Part shown: in pieces, positions 55,911 to 63,999 of the stretch
How positions within the stretch are numbered: the first letter of the stretch is position 1
How the letters are laid out: every line of letters starts with the position of its first letter
Source of the DNA: Chryseobacterium sp. ISL-80
GTDB taxonomy: Bacteria > Bacillota > Bacilli > Bacillales > Cytobacillaceae
Assembly: GCA_018613055.1 (NCBI GenBank)
Contig: JAGGQZ010000017.1
Span: 62,001 to 126,000, forward strand
Length of the DNA stretch: 64,000 nucleotides
Direction: 5' to 3'
Translations under genes and position numbers: made by a program
The notes under the pieces: generated by a model
The model's input: only the letters and a program-made list of their open reading frames with translations
Database searches by the model: none
What the model was told of the DNA's origin: nothing

Positions 55911-58900
55911 TTAAGCTTTTTCCACATCTACGAATACGTCCTGCTGTGCCGGGCCGCCGACTAAAAGGTCAGCAAGGAAGCCCTCAAAATAGCTGCCATC
56001 CCTTTCCGACAGGGCATTTACTGAGAATCCGAGTCCCCTCGGTTTCGCGTAACCTGACTCTTCATGAAGCGGCTTGTTGAACTGGTACGGTGTATGGCCA
56101 TATTTTCCTGCTGGTTCAATTGTTTTTCCGTCGATCTTCACCGGGTTTGAACCATATGCAGTATGGCCAAAACTGAAGTTCGCTCCGACAACACCCGGCT
56201 TGATACCTGGAGTGACGAGCGCCCTGCCTTTTACTTTCGCACTGTTGGAAGAGATATAAATTTCATCGTCGGTCTTGATTCCTTTTTTCTTCGCATCAAT
56301 TGGATTGATCCACACATAGTTTTCCGGCTTGATTTCACGAAGCCAGGCGTTGCCCTCGGTTCGGTGCGTTGCCATTGTTCTCGATTTCCAGTTGATAAAC
56401 TGCAATGGCTTATTTGGCTTGTAAACCTTGCCGTCATATGTCTTGATTTCCTCTGCTACCGGAACACCTTCAAAAAAGTTGCCTGTGTAGGCGCTCTTGA
56501 AGCCTGCTGCTTTTTCATCATAAAAGTAAACCTGGTTTGCCCACTGATATTTGATTTTGTTGCCGACATATTCATCACCGGCAGCTTCAAAGCGGCCGCC
56601 ACGGTTTAGTACATAGACGACTTTTTTCCATTCTTCCGATTTGACGGCATTTTTCAGCTTCTGGATTTCGAAGTATTTACCGAGCGCCTTCCTCCTTGCT
56701 TTTTCAAAAATCGCCAGCTCTTCAGCATTCGCATCCTTCACTGGCTTCTGGCCATCAAAAGCGATGTTGGCGATCCGTTTTAAATAGTAATCTTCTGGAG
56801 TGTTTAGCGCCGAGCCATCCGCAAAAGCGTTTTCCCCTACTCCCGGCAATCCCATGCCTTTCAAAAGATCAATGTAAACCTGTTCTGTTGGGCGGGCGTC
56901 AGGCACAACGCGTGTTACAGGCTGAATGACCCCTGCAAACTTATGCTTTAGGATCGGGAAAATATCCTCTGTATTCCAGGTTTCAAGGTAAGCAAGGTCT
57001 GGAAGGATAAAGTCAGCAAACTTGGAAGTTTCGCCAATCATCGTATCGGAAGCGACAACCAGTTCAACGACTTTTGGATCCTTAATGAATTTTGCCTGCA
57101 TGTCAGAGCGAGGCGAATTCACGACCGGAGATGTCCTGTTAATCAGCAATGCCCGGATTTTGTAAGGGTATCCTTCTGCTGAACTAGGAAGGACATCATG
57201 AATCAGGTTTCCTCCAAACGGATACCATGGCCTTTTCGCAGGATAGCCATCCTTTTGGAACAAGGATGTCTTTTCATATGGTGTCTTTTGCCTTGTAATC
57301 GGGATTCCCCAGCCATTATTTGCGTTCGGAACTGTTATCAGATCATAGCGACCTTCAAAAGGCTTGAACTTCGCTCCTAATACAGTGTCTCCCCCTTTCC
57401 AGTCGTGATTTCCAACAAGATGGTTCAACATATTGATCGCACGGACATTGTAATAGCCATTTGTATGCATTGCTGGACCGCGGTAAGAATGGATACCCAC
57501 TTTCTTGCCGTGTGACGTGAATTCACGGGCAATCTGGATGATCTGATCGACAGGGACGTCTGCAAGCTTTGCGTACTCGTCCATTGTTTTTTCCATTACC
57601 TTGTCTTTATAAATGGCGAATACTGATTTCACTTTCATTCCATTAATCGTTGTATCAACATCGATTTTGCCATTTTTTGCTTTATTATGGGGAACTGGTT
57701 TTCCATTCTCAATAACTATAAATTCCTCGCCGCCGATGCCAAGATCCTTGGCACGGACGAATGGGCGTTTCTTATCGCCAACGTTTACAAGGAAGGAAGC
57801 ATCGCTCCATGTTGTTTCATCGTCCAGATTTGCTGCTTGCTGGTTAGGGTTGCTCAGATAAGTCGTATCATGACGGTTGTTCTCGATGATCCAGCGTCCC
57901 ATTGCCAAAGCAAGCGCACCATCTCCTCCTGGCTTAATTGGTACCCAGAGATGCGCTTTTTCAGCTGTCTTGCTGAAACGCGGGTCGATTACGACTACTT
58001 TCATTCCACGATCGATGGCATGCGTGATTTGTGGCGCGAATGTGGTAGGGCCACGGTTGGCAACCATTGGGTTTGCTCCCCAGATGATGACCATTTCAGC
58101 ATTCTCATAGTCAGGAATCATCCGTTTCTTAGCTTTCTCGGTGTCATGCGAACGAGAATTCCCGACGGCACTCATAACACCGCAGACTCCACCATGATCA
58201 TAATAATTTGCTGTTCCAAGACTTCCAAGCGCAAGGCGTGAGATAAAATCACGTCTATGTCCTGCCATGATGGCAATCTGGTTGGATTTTGGCCCAAAGT
58301 CAGGATGGTTTGTATCAATCAATACTTCCTTGTACTTTTTATCGAATTCAGCTTTGGTCATTTCGCCAGCTTTCAGTTTCTCCCAGTCAGCCATGACCGC
58401 TGCTTCCGGTACGTACTTCCACAATTCTTTCAAACCTGGAGTGCGAAGATCCTTGCTGCCCTCGAGGATTTCCTTATAAGCCTGTTCCCAGCTGACCGTT
58501 TTCCAGACACCGCTGCCCCGCTCGCCGACACGTTTGAGCGGCTTCTGGATCCTGAATGCATCATAGTTAGTCTGGATGCCAGCCTGGCCTTTAAGACATG
58601 TTCTGCCTCCGCGGAATCCCCGTCCCATTTTCGCAACATCGCCTGTACCTTTAACTGCCTGGGCTACCGGTGTATCGTAATTGATATGACCGTACGGAAC
58701 CATATTCATCGGACTGTACTGGTTGCCGGCAATTTTCCGGACAATGGAGGAATAGGCTCCGCCCGCTGCCCCAGCTGTGATGTATGTTTTAATGGTACAA
58801 ATCGTATTGCACTGCTGGCATGACGTAAAGATGACATCTTCTGCTGTATAATCCTGATAATCGGTGCCGGTTCCATGTGGTTCATCCGTCCAGACACCGC

Positions 58901-59009
58901 CCATGACCTGCTTGATTGGCCCTACGAATGCCGGACCGACAAACGCGACTGCACTCAGCGTACCGAGCGCTTTTAAAAATCCACGCCGTTTCATTGGTTT
59001 ATTTTCCAT
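55911..59009 (-). CDS. srdA: Molybdopterin oxidoreductase catalytic subunit, SrdA-like (putative selenate reductase)
   Basis: A 1032-residue CISM-family terminal reductase. A Tat leader (MKRRGFLKALGTLSAVAFVG) is followed by a [4Fe-4S] motif with Cys 64, 67, 71 and 138 (SCQQCNTICTIK, GGRTCLKGQ). Molybdopterin domains follow: NYYDHGGVCGVMSAVGNSRS with a probable Mo-ligand Cys, MVIIWGANPMVANRGPTTFAP, VVIDPRFSKTAEKAHLWVPI, and the C-terminal dinucleotide-binding domain with IYISSNSAKVKGRALVTPGI. It acts outside the membrane on a small oxyanion. Gene order B-C-A equals that of srdBCA selenate reductase of B. selenatarsenatis. Tetrathionate, thiosulfate, polysulfide or arsenate reductases are alternatives. 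Its start overlaps srdC by 11 bases. Confidence 0.75.
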   Translation of the reverse strand: MENKPMKRRGFLKALGTLSAVAFVGPAFVGPIKQVMGGVWTDEPHGTGTDYQDYTAEDVIFTSCQQCNTICTIKTYITAGAAGGAYSSIVRKIAGNQYSPMNMVPYGHINYDTPVAQAVKGTGDVAKMGRGFRGGRTCLKGQAGIQTNYDAFRIQKPLKRVGERGSGVWKTVSWEQAYKEILEGSKDLRTPGLKELWKYVPEAAVMADWEKLKAGEMTKAEFDKKYKEVLIDTNHPDFGPKSNQIAIMAGHRRDFISRLALGSLGTANYYDHGGVCGVMSAVGNSRSHDTEKAKKRMIPDYENAEMVIIWGANPMVANRGPTTFAPQITHAIDRGMKVVVIDPRFSKTAEKAHLWVPIKPGGDGALALAMGRWIIENNRHDTTYLSNPNQQAANLDDETTWSDASFLVNVGDKKRPFVRAKDLGIGGEEFIVIENGKPVPHNKAKNGKIDVDTTINGMKVKSVFAIYKDKVMEKTMDEYAKLADVPVDQIIQIAREFTSHGKKVGIHSYRGPAMHTNGYYNVRAINMLNHLVGNHDWKGGDTVLGAKFKPFEGRYDLITVPNANNGWGIPITRQKTPYEKTSLFQKDGYPAKRPWYPFGGNLIHDVLPSSAEGYPYKIRALLINRTSPVVNSPRSDMQAKFIKDPKVVELVVASDTMIGETSKFADFILPDLAYLETWNTEDIFPILKHKFAGVIQPVTRVVPDARPTEQVYIDLLKGMGLPGVGENAFADGSALNTPEDYYLKRIANIAFDGQKPVKDANAEELAIFEKARRKALGKYFEIQKLKNAVKSEEWKKVVYVLNRGGRFEAAGDEYVGNKIKYQWANQVYFYDEKAAGFKSAYTGNFFEGVPVAEEIKTYDGKVYKPNKPLQFINWKSRTMATHRTEGNAWLREIKPENYVWINPIDAKKKGIKTDDEIYISSNSAKVKGRALVTPGIKPGVVGANFSFGHTAYGSNPVKIDGKTIEPAGKYGHTPYQFNKPLHEESGYAKPRGLGFSVNALSERDGSYFEGFLADLLVGGPAQQDVFVDVEKA

Positions 59010-60291
59010 TATGGCTCACCTCGTCAGAAGTTTCTTCGATTGGCAGCAGAAGCTCGCCGAATGAATAGATTAACAGTCCCATCGCGACGACGCCGACGCT
59101 GACCATCCATTCCCTGATTGTTGGCGCGTAATTGCCCCAGGGCAGTTCGTGGAAAACTGGCACGACAAGCGGCGGAACAACAATGTTGAAGCGTACGCCG
59201 ATGATGCCGATGACGATCAGGACAGCTGCTGCAAGCAGAGCATTGACGTTCTGGCTTGTTTTTTTCCAAAAAACAATCGTGATTGGGATGACGGCTCCAA
59301 GGAACATTTGCACGAACCAGAACGACCACGCTTTCTCGCTGGCCATCATCGTTGCCAGCGTATCAAGGTGTTCTGCCTCAAGTCCGTACCAGCCAATCAG
59401 ATATTCATAGAATTGTAGGCCAAGGTCAATGATCAGGAACCCGACCATCAATTTTGCGAGCGATACAATCATGTTTTTATCTATTTCCTGCTTCTGGACT
59501 TTTTTCTTGATGATATACATCGCTAAAAGCAATGCTGTTCCGGATACCATTGCCGATACGACGAAAATGATTGGGAAAAGAGCTGTATGCCAGGCCGGAC
59601 GTGCTTTTACGACAGCGAAAATCGTTCCTGTTCCGCCGTGCACCCCGAGAATCGCCAGCGGGATCCCGATTGTACCGAGGATTTTCATCCACATATGGTC
59701 ACGCTTTTTCGTCGCTGCATTGATAGTCGCGTTTTTGAAGGTGATGAATCTTGCGATAAAACCTTTCAATGAGTTTGTTTTTGCCGCCCGAACGAGGTCT
59801 TCCCTCATCGCGATATAAAGCTCAACTGTTAACAGCCCAATATACACCAGATAAAAGTGGACTTCCCAGGCAAGCGGCGAAGTGACATTCCAGTAGATGA
59901 TTGCGTTGAGCAGCCGCTCCGGACGCCCAAGATCCATCAGGACAAAGGTCAATGCGACGATCATACAGACAATCGCGGTGAAAAGTGCTGCCTTTCCGAC
60001 ACGCTCGTATTCTTCCATCCCGAAAACGTAGATCAGGGTCGACAGCAGGAATGAACCCGCGCTGAGGCCGACGAAGAAAATGTAAAAAGCGATCCAGGCT
60101 CCCCAAGGGGTAATGCTTGATAGATTCGTAGCCGCCAGTCCGGTGAAGAAGCGTTCCACGATGAAATACCCGCCGATCAAAAAGGCTACAGTCAGGGCTG
60201 AAATCCATATTTTAAAAGCTTTTGACACAGTGACATTAATTTTCGTTTTAGATGTGCTTTTCTCTTTTAAATCAACAGCAAGATTGGCCAT
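58999..60291 (-). CDS. srdC: NrfD/PsrC-type membrane subunit, SrdC-like
   Basis: A 430-residue polytopic membrane protein with about nine to ten helices. The NrfD core is visible as TPWGAWIAFYIFFVGLSAGSFLLSTLIYVFG and LMDLGRPERLLNAIIYWNVTSPLAWEVHFYLVYIG. The later LGVHGGTGTIFAVVKARPAW is also typical. This subunit oxidises menaquinol and passes electrons through the Fe-S subunit to the catalytic subunit, anchoring the complex. It lies between srdB-like (12 bases upstream) and srdA-like (11-base overlap), so translation is coupled. No haem-binding pattern is evident. Length exceeds the 340 residues of classical TtrC. Confidence 0.82.
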   Translation of the reverse strand: MANLAVDLKEKSTSKTKINVTVSKAFKIWISALTVAFLIGGYFIVERFFTGLAATNLSSITPWGAWIAFYIFFVGLSAGSFLLSTLIYVFGMEEYERVGKAALFTAIVCMIVALTFVLMDLGRPERLLNAIIYWNVTSPLAWEVHFYLVYIGLLTVELYIAMREDLVRAAKTNSLKGFIARFITFKNATINAATKKRDHMWMKILGTIGIPLAILGVHGGTGTIFAVVKARPAWHTALFPIIFVVSAMVSGTALLLAMYIIKKKVQKQEIDKNMIVSLAKLMVGFLIIDLGLQFYEYLIGWYGLEAEHLDTLATMMASEKAWSFWFVQMFLGAVIPITIVFWKKTSQNVNALLAAAVLIVIGIIGVRFNIVVPPLVVPVFHELPWGNYAPTIREWMVSVGVVAMGLLIYSFGELLLPIEETSDEVSHNGK

Positions 60292-60303
60292 CGCCAGTCC
60301 CTC

Positions 60304-61191
60304 CTATCTTAAGTAAATGACGTTCGGATGTGTTCCAAGCTCTTCCTTCAGGCGGAATGCTCTTGGACTTGCAGCAAGCTTCGATACCACACTGTTCGGG
60401 TCGCTGATGTCACCGAAGAAGCGAGCATCGCCAATGCACGTTTCCACGCATGCCGGCTCTTCGCCTCTTTGCAGGCGGTGGAAGCAGAAGCTGCATTTAC
60501 GGACCGTGCCGATTGGTGTCTTGCCTTTTTCGCGGTTGCCGCGTTCAACGCCGTATTCAGGACTGGTCACATCGTTATATCCCTGCATTTCCTGTTCGTA
60601 ACTTTCTCCGAAATCAAAGGAACGAGCGCCATAAGGACAGGCAACGACGCAGTAACGGCAGCCGATGCAGCGGTCATTATCGATTGCGACAATCCCGTTT
60701 TCCATTTTATAAGTCGCCCTTGTCGGACAAACCTGGGCACATGCCGGCTTGTCACACTGCATACACGGCCTTGGCAGGTTGACGGCCTTGATGTTCGGAA
60801 ACTCACCTTCAAGCGATTCCATGACGACATTGTAGGAAATGCCCGGCGGCGTCCTGTTTTCTGCCTTGCAGCTGACGGTACACGTATCGCAGCCAACGCA
60901 CTTTTTCAAGTCGATGACCATCGCCCATTTCGGGCCGTCCCCATTCCTGATGTCTGGCCCTTCTCCTGAAGCGTAGTAGTTGCCAAATTCTTTAGTAAGC
61001 GATGAAGAGTAGATTTTATGGAAGTCTTCAATTTTCAGTTTGCCGCTGATGACCTTCCTGGCATCGCGTGCCATGTTCAAGCCCAATTCTGTGTCATACT
61101 GTGATTCATCCATTTCCTTCTTTGCGTCTGGCAGCATCTTGTCGACGATTTTATCGTAATCTACCTTTTTCTCATTTGAAAAAAGACCCAT
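60304..61191 (-). CDS. srdB: Four-cluster ferredoxin-like subunit, SrdB-like
   Basis: A 295-residue electron-transfer subunit. After a 90-residue N-terminal extension it has four cysteine groups for four [4Fe-4S] clusters: CVGCDTCTVSC, CMQCDKPACAQVC, CIGCRYCVVAC and the pair CSFC...CVETC. This is the DMSO/polysulfide/tetrathionate reductase B-subunit pattern. It carries electrons from the NrfD subunit to the Mo enzyme. No Tat or Sec signal is present; it would be co-exported with the catalytic subunit. It is the second gene after tatA, 24 bases downstream, with AGAGGTGACG as ribosome binding site. The long N-terminal extension is notable. Confidence 0.85.
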   Translation of the reverse strand: MGLFSNEKKVDYDKIVDKMLPDAKKEMDESQYDTELGLNMARDARKVISGKLKIEDFHKIYSSSLTKEFGNYYASGEGPDIRNGDGPKWAMVIDLKKCVGCDTCTVSCKAENRTPPGISYNVVMESLEGEFPNIKAVNLPRPCMQCDKPACAQVCPTRATYKMENGIVAIDNDRCIGCRYCVVACPYGARSFDFGESYEQEMQGYNDVTSPEYGVERGNREKGKTPIGTVRKCSFCFHRLQRGEEPACVETCIGDARFFGDISDPNSVVSKLAASPRAFRLKEELGTHPNVIYLR

Positions 61192-61215
61192 TTTACGTCA
61201 CCTCTTTTTATGCGT

Positions 61216-61416
61216 TTAGATTTCTTTTTTGATTTCTTTAATGTCATCCACGATGTCGTCAGTGATATCACTAGTCAGCTCACGCGTCGACTTCTTGAAT
61301 TCCTTCAGCGTCTGGCCGAACGCCCTGCCGATCTCAGGCAGCTTTTTCGGGCCGAAAATGATCAACGCCAAAGTAAGGATTAAAATCAAACCAGGAACAC
61401 CAATATTGGATAGCAT
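61216..61416 (-). CDS. tatA: Twin-arginine translocase subunit TatA
   Basis: A 66-residue TatA/TatE protein. One N-terminal helix ([20 protein letters not shown]) is followed by the hinge [10 protein letters not shown] and the amphipathic helix [17 protein letters not shown], then an acidic tail. It forms the pore that exports folded proteins with RR leaders. It is the first gene of the unit leading to the Fe-S, NrfD and Tat-dependent catalytic subunits, so a dedicated TatA is made with its cargo. No TatC is in the window. A sigma-54 consensus promoter lies 41-56 bases upstream of the ATG; AAGGAAGTGGCG is the ribosome binding site. Confidence 0.95.
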   Translation of the reverse strand: MLSNIGVPGLILILTLALIIFGPKKLPEIGRAFGQTLKEFKKSTRELTSDITDDIVDDIKEIKKEI

Positions 61417-61456
61417 GTCGCCACTTCCTTTTTTATTTTTTCTTGCCTATTTATAA

Positions 61457-61472
61457 TGCAAGCTGCGTGCCA
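61457..61472 (-). promoter_or_regulatory. Sigma-54 (SigL) promoter of the tatA-srdBCA operon
   Basis: On the minus strand TGGCACG (61472-61466), CAGC and TTGCA (61461-61457) match the -24/-12 consensus TGGCACG-N4-TTGCA at every conserved position. The predicted start site is near 61446, about 30 bases before tatA. The window encodes a matching NtrC-family activator at its right end. Confidence 0.85.
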
Positions 61473-61564
61473 ACTTTTTTGGCATGGGGTGTTTTAGGGT
61501 GAATGGGTGCTGCGATTCCTTGGGAGAGTAAGACTGTGGCATTCGTGACACTTCTGTGAACAAG

Positions 61565-61606
61565 AAAAAGCGGCTGGAACGAGGTTCGTGCTCGCTGACA
61601 GCCGCT
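61565..61606 (-). terminator. Terminator of the NERD gene
   Basis: AGCGGCTG and CAGCCGCT pair perfectly around a 21-base loop with internal complementarity. TTTTTCTTG follows on the minus strand. It isolates the tatA-srdBCA promoter from NERD transcription. Confidence 0.8.
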
Positions 61607-61610
61607 AGTA

Positions 61611-61688
61611 TGTGTGCCATTTTGTCATGATGATGCAATTTTGGCATATGACATTTTGGCATGGTGTGCAGGAATGACATGGCACACA
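61611..61688. promoter_or_regulatory. Candidate upstream activator sequence for the sigma-54 promoter
   Basis: TGTGTGCCAT (61611-61620) and ATGGCACACA (61679-61688) are perfect 10-bp inverted arms. Between them TTTTGGCAT occurs twice, 15 bp apart (61639 and 61654), and once more near the promoter at 61477. The block lies about 165-240 bases upstream of the predicted start site, the usual distance for enhancer-binding proteins. Confidence 0.55.
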
Positions 61689-61703
61689 CTTTAGTGAGTT
61701 TAA

Positions 61704-62687
61704 TTAATCCCATAAAGGAAAATCCTTTTTCGGTCTGTAGACTGTTCCTTTTTTAGAGCCAGAGATGTCCAGTTCCATTGATGTGAGCAGCCTCTTGGCT
61801 TGGTGAATGGAAGGAATGTTGAGGAAGTTGCTGAACTGCCTGCTTGTAATATGAGGACCAAAAATTAAAAAGTAATCTTTGAGAGCAGCAATATGGGCAT
61901 CTTTCGAAAGATGTCCGCATTGTTTACATACCCAGCTACCGTGAATTTTCTCCATGCCTAGAAGGCCGCAATCTGGACATTGAACACCTATTTGAATTTT
62001 ATCCATAGGTAAATTCATTGACTGAATGTCAGGAATATAGGGCACATGGCTTTTCAAAAGGAGTTTTACAATTTTCTTTACTTCTTTTTGCGATAAATAT
62101 TCTTTATTGTACTTCTCGGAAATGGATTGGATTTTGTAGGAAACAGCAGGCGTTTTGCAAACCCTATTGGCTACCTCCGTACTATTGGCAGGATTCCTGA
62201 TGATAGCCTGGGAGTTGCTCACTGAAACAAGGAATTCAATTGGTGGAGGGGAAAATTGATTCTTCATCAAGAAGGATTTAAGTTGAGAAGCCTGGATTTT
62301 CGTTTGCAGGATTGGGTCCTGGTACACTTTTTCGAATCCATTCAATGTTTGAAGCAAATAGTTGAATTCCGGATTAAAATCCAGGACTCCAGCGTAATTT
62401 TTCGAATCAATGGGAAGTAAGAATGTGTTTGAAATTAGCAGGGAATCAATTTGGAAGTGGGTATTATTGTGGGGAATCCTTAAATCATGTAAAATCTTGA
62501 GATTTGTATGGTCAATTTGCGAAAGATAGTAGTCTAGTTCCTTTTCACCTTTATACCCAGCTAATTTTCTGGATAATTTGTTCTCTAATTCGATTTGGCG
62601 CTGGTGATTTAAGGTAAACCGCTTTAGAATTACCTTTAAAATAGTAATTTCTTTTGGAAATTCACGTTTTTTTTCAATCAAGTACAT
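61704..62687 (-). CDS. NERD domain protein with C-terminal zinc-ribbon-like region
   Basis: A 327-residue protein. Residues 40-150 form a NERD (nuclease-related) domain: LAGYKGEKELDYYLSQI, LKILHDLRIPHNNTHFQIDSLLIS, and the PD-(D/E)xK-like FLLPIDSKNYAGVLDFNPE, where IDSKNY replaces the usual IE(V/A)K. The C-terminus has a CPDCG...CKQCG zinc-finger pair followed by a helix-turn-helix-like stretch SRQFSNFLNIPSIHQAKRLL. Nuclease activity is inferred only from the domain. ATG 62687 (GTG 62690 and a downstream TTG are alternatives) follows AAAGGGG. It is transcribed alone, closed by a terminator at 61565. Confidence 0.85.
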   Translation of the reverse strand: MYLIEKKREFPKEITILKVILKRFTLNHQRQIELENKLSRKLAGYKGEKELDYYLSQIDHTNLKILHDLRIPHNNTHFQIDSLLISNTFLLPIDSKNYAGVLDFNPEFNYLLQTLNGFEKVYQDPILQTKIQASQLKSFLMKNQFSPPPIEFLVSVSNSQAIIRNPANSTEVANRVCKTPAVSYKIQSISEKYNKEYLSQKEVKKIVKLLLKSHVPYIPDIQSMNLPMDKIQIGVQCPDCGLLGMEKIHGSWVCKQCGHLSKDAHIAALKDYFLIFGPHITSRQFSNFLNIPSIHQAKRLLTSMELDISGSKKGTVYRPKKDFPLWD

Positions 62688-62754
62688 CACCCCTTTATTT
62701 TTTTCTTTAAAACAGTTCTATTTCACCTATTAAATCTCCTCTTTTGTGTTCGAT

Positions 62755-62922
62755 AAAATTTTTATAGCGAAAATCAGATTTTTATAGCGATTTTTTTAGT
62801 TTTATAGCGGAAAAATCTATTTTATAGCGATATTTCATTTTTTATAGCGATATTTCATTTTTTATAGCGAAAATAAAAATATTATAGCGAACTGGAAATT
62901 CCGCGCGTTTTTTTCCAGTTCG
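62755..62922. repeat. Tandem repeat, family F (seven units, exact 20-bp period, TATAGCGA core)
   Basis: TTATAGCG begins at 62762, 62782, 62802, 62822, 62842, 62862 and 62882, exactly every 20 bp. Spacers are A/T only. The last block GCGAAAATAAA...GCGAACTGG...TTTTTTTCCAGTT closely matches the end of family E at 35707-35760, where the core word is TTGGCGA. CTGGAAA and TTTCCAG in that block form a hairpin at the end of the array, next to the sigma-54 regulator stop codon. Confidence 0.88.
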
Positions 62923-62937
62923 CCTCCCCCATATAAA

Positions 62938-63999
62938 CTAATCTTTCAAATCATATTGATCAATCTTCCTGTAAAGGTTCCGCACGCTGATGCCGAGCAC
63001 GTAGGCAGCCTTCGTTTTATTCCAGTTCATCTGCTTCAGGGCGTTTTCGATGTGGACTTTTTCGACCTCTTCCAGTGAGCAGAGCCTGGCTGTCCCTCCA
63101 ACGGGAGCAGCACCAACCGCAATCTGTTTCGGCAAAAGCAAATCGTCGGATTCAATCAGGCTGCCCTTCGACAAGAGCACGCCGCGTTCAATCAAATGGC
63201 TGAGTTCGCGTACATTTCCCGGAAAATCATATTGCTCCAGTGCGGCAAATGCTTCGGCGGACAACTGCTTCGACGGGTCTTTCGTCCTCGCGATAAAATG
63301 CTCAATCAATGCATGCAAATCGCCTTTCCGTTCACGCAGCGGCGGAATCGTCAGCTTGACGACATTCAACCGGTAAAATAGATCCTCACGGAAACGCCCC
63401 TCGGCGACTTCTTTTTCCATGTCGCGGTTTGTGGCAGCGACGACTCGCACGGTCACATGGCGTTCGCGGACATCGCCGACACGCCGGAATTCACCTGTTT
63501 CGAGGAAACGCAGCAATTTTACCTGAAGCGCCAGCGGCATTTCGCCAAGCTCATCCAAAAACAGTGTTCCGCCCTTTGCCGCTTCTACGAGGCCTTTCTT
63601 ATCCTGGCTCGCTCCGGTAAAAGCTCCGCGTGAGTGACCGAACAACTCACTTTCCAAAAGGTGTTCAGGCAGCGCACCCGAATTCACTGGCACAAATGGC
63701 TCATCAGCTCGGCAGCTCCAGTAATGAAGCGCCTTCGCAAACAACTCCTTCCCGGTGCCGCTCTCGCCCTCGATCAGGACAGGTACGTCACTATCGGCAA
63801 TCCGCCGCGTCATCTCGAGCACTTCTTTAAAATTGGCACTGTCACCGATGATGTTGAATTCATTATGCTGGGCGATGATTTTCTTCATCGAATCATTTTT
63901 CTCTTTAAGCGACTTATTTTCAGCAGCCTTGCCTATCGTCAATTCCAGTTCAGATAGATTATAAGGCTTGGTGATATAATCGAAGGCGCCAACTTTCAT
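62938..63999 (-). CDS. Sigma-54-dependent response regulator (NtrC family), 5' end missing
   Basis: The 353 visible residues lack the start, which lies beyond the window. They begin in the receiver domain's last part (GAFDYITKPYNLSELELTIG, with the conserved Lys of TKPYN). The AAA+ domain has Walker A GESGTGKELFAKALH, the sigma-54 contact loop RGAFTGASQ (GAFTGA), Walker B GGTLFLDELGEMP and the sensor region REDLFYRLNVVKLTIPPLRERKGD. The Fis-type HTH closes the protein (ALKQMNWNKTKAAYVLGISVRNLYRKI). It should bind upstream sites and open sigma-54 promoters after phosphorylation. The consensus sigma-54 promoter ahead of tatA is the obvious candidate target. Its kinase would lie to the right. 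Confidence 0.93.
   Translation of the reverse strand: MKVGAFDYITKPYNLSELELTIGKAAENKSLKEKNDSMKKIIAQHNEFNIIGDSANFKEVLEMTRRIADSDVPVLIEGESGTGKELFAKALHYWSCRADEPFVPVNSGALPEHLLESELFGHSRGAFTGASQDKKGLVEAAKGGTLFLDELGEMPLALQVKLLRFLETGEFRRVGDVRERHVTVRVVAATNRDMEKEVAEGRFREDLFYRLNVVKLTIPPLRERKGDLHALIEHFIARTKDPSKQLSAEAFAALEQYDFPGNVRELSHLIERGVLLSKGSLIESDDLLLPKQIAVGAAPVGGTARLCSLEEVEKVHIENALKQMNWNKTKAAYVLGISVRNLYRKIDQYDLKD

Noticed and set aside
61540-61562. FNR-like site from TGTGAA and CGTGAC near tatA
   Set aside because: The two half sites are in direct, not inverted, orientation and do not match TGTGA-N6-TCACA.
61641-61672. Additional sigma-54 promoter from TGGCAT...TGCA on the plus strand
   Set aside because: The GG-to-GC spacing is 10 instead of 12 bases, and it points away from tatA.
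61447-61713. 88-residue ORF on the minus strand upstream of tatA
   Set aside because: It covers the sigma-54 promoter, the candidate enhancer and the NERD terminator; composition and start are not gene-like.
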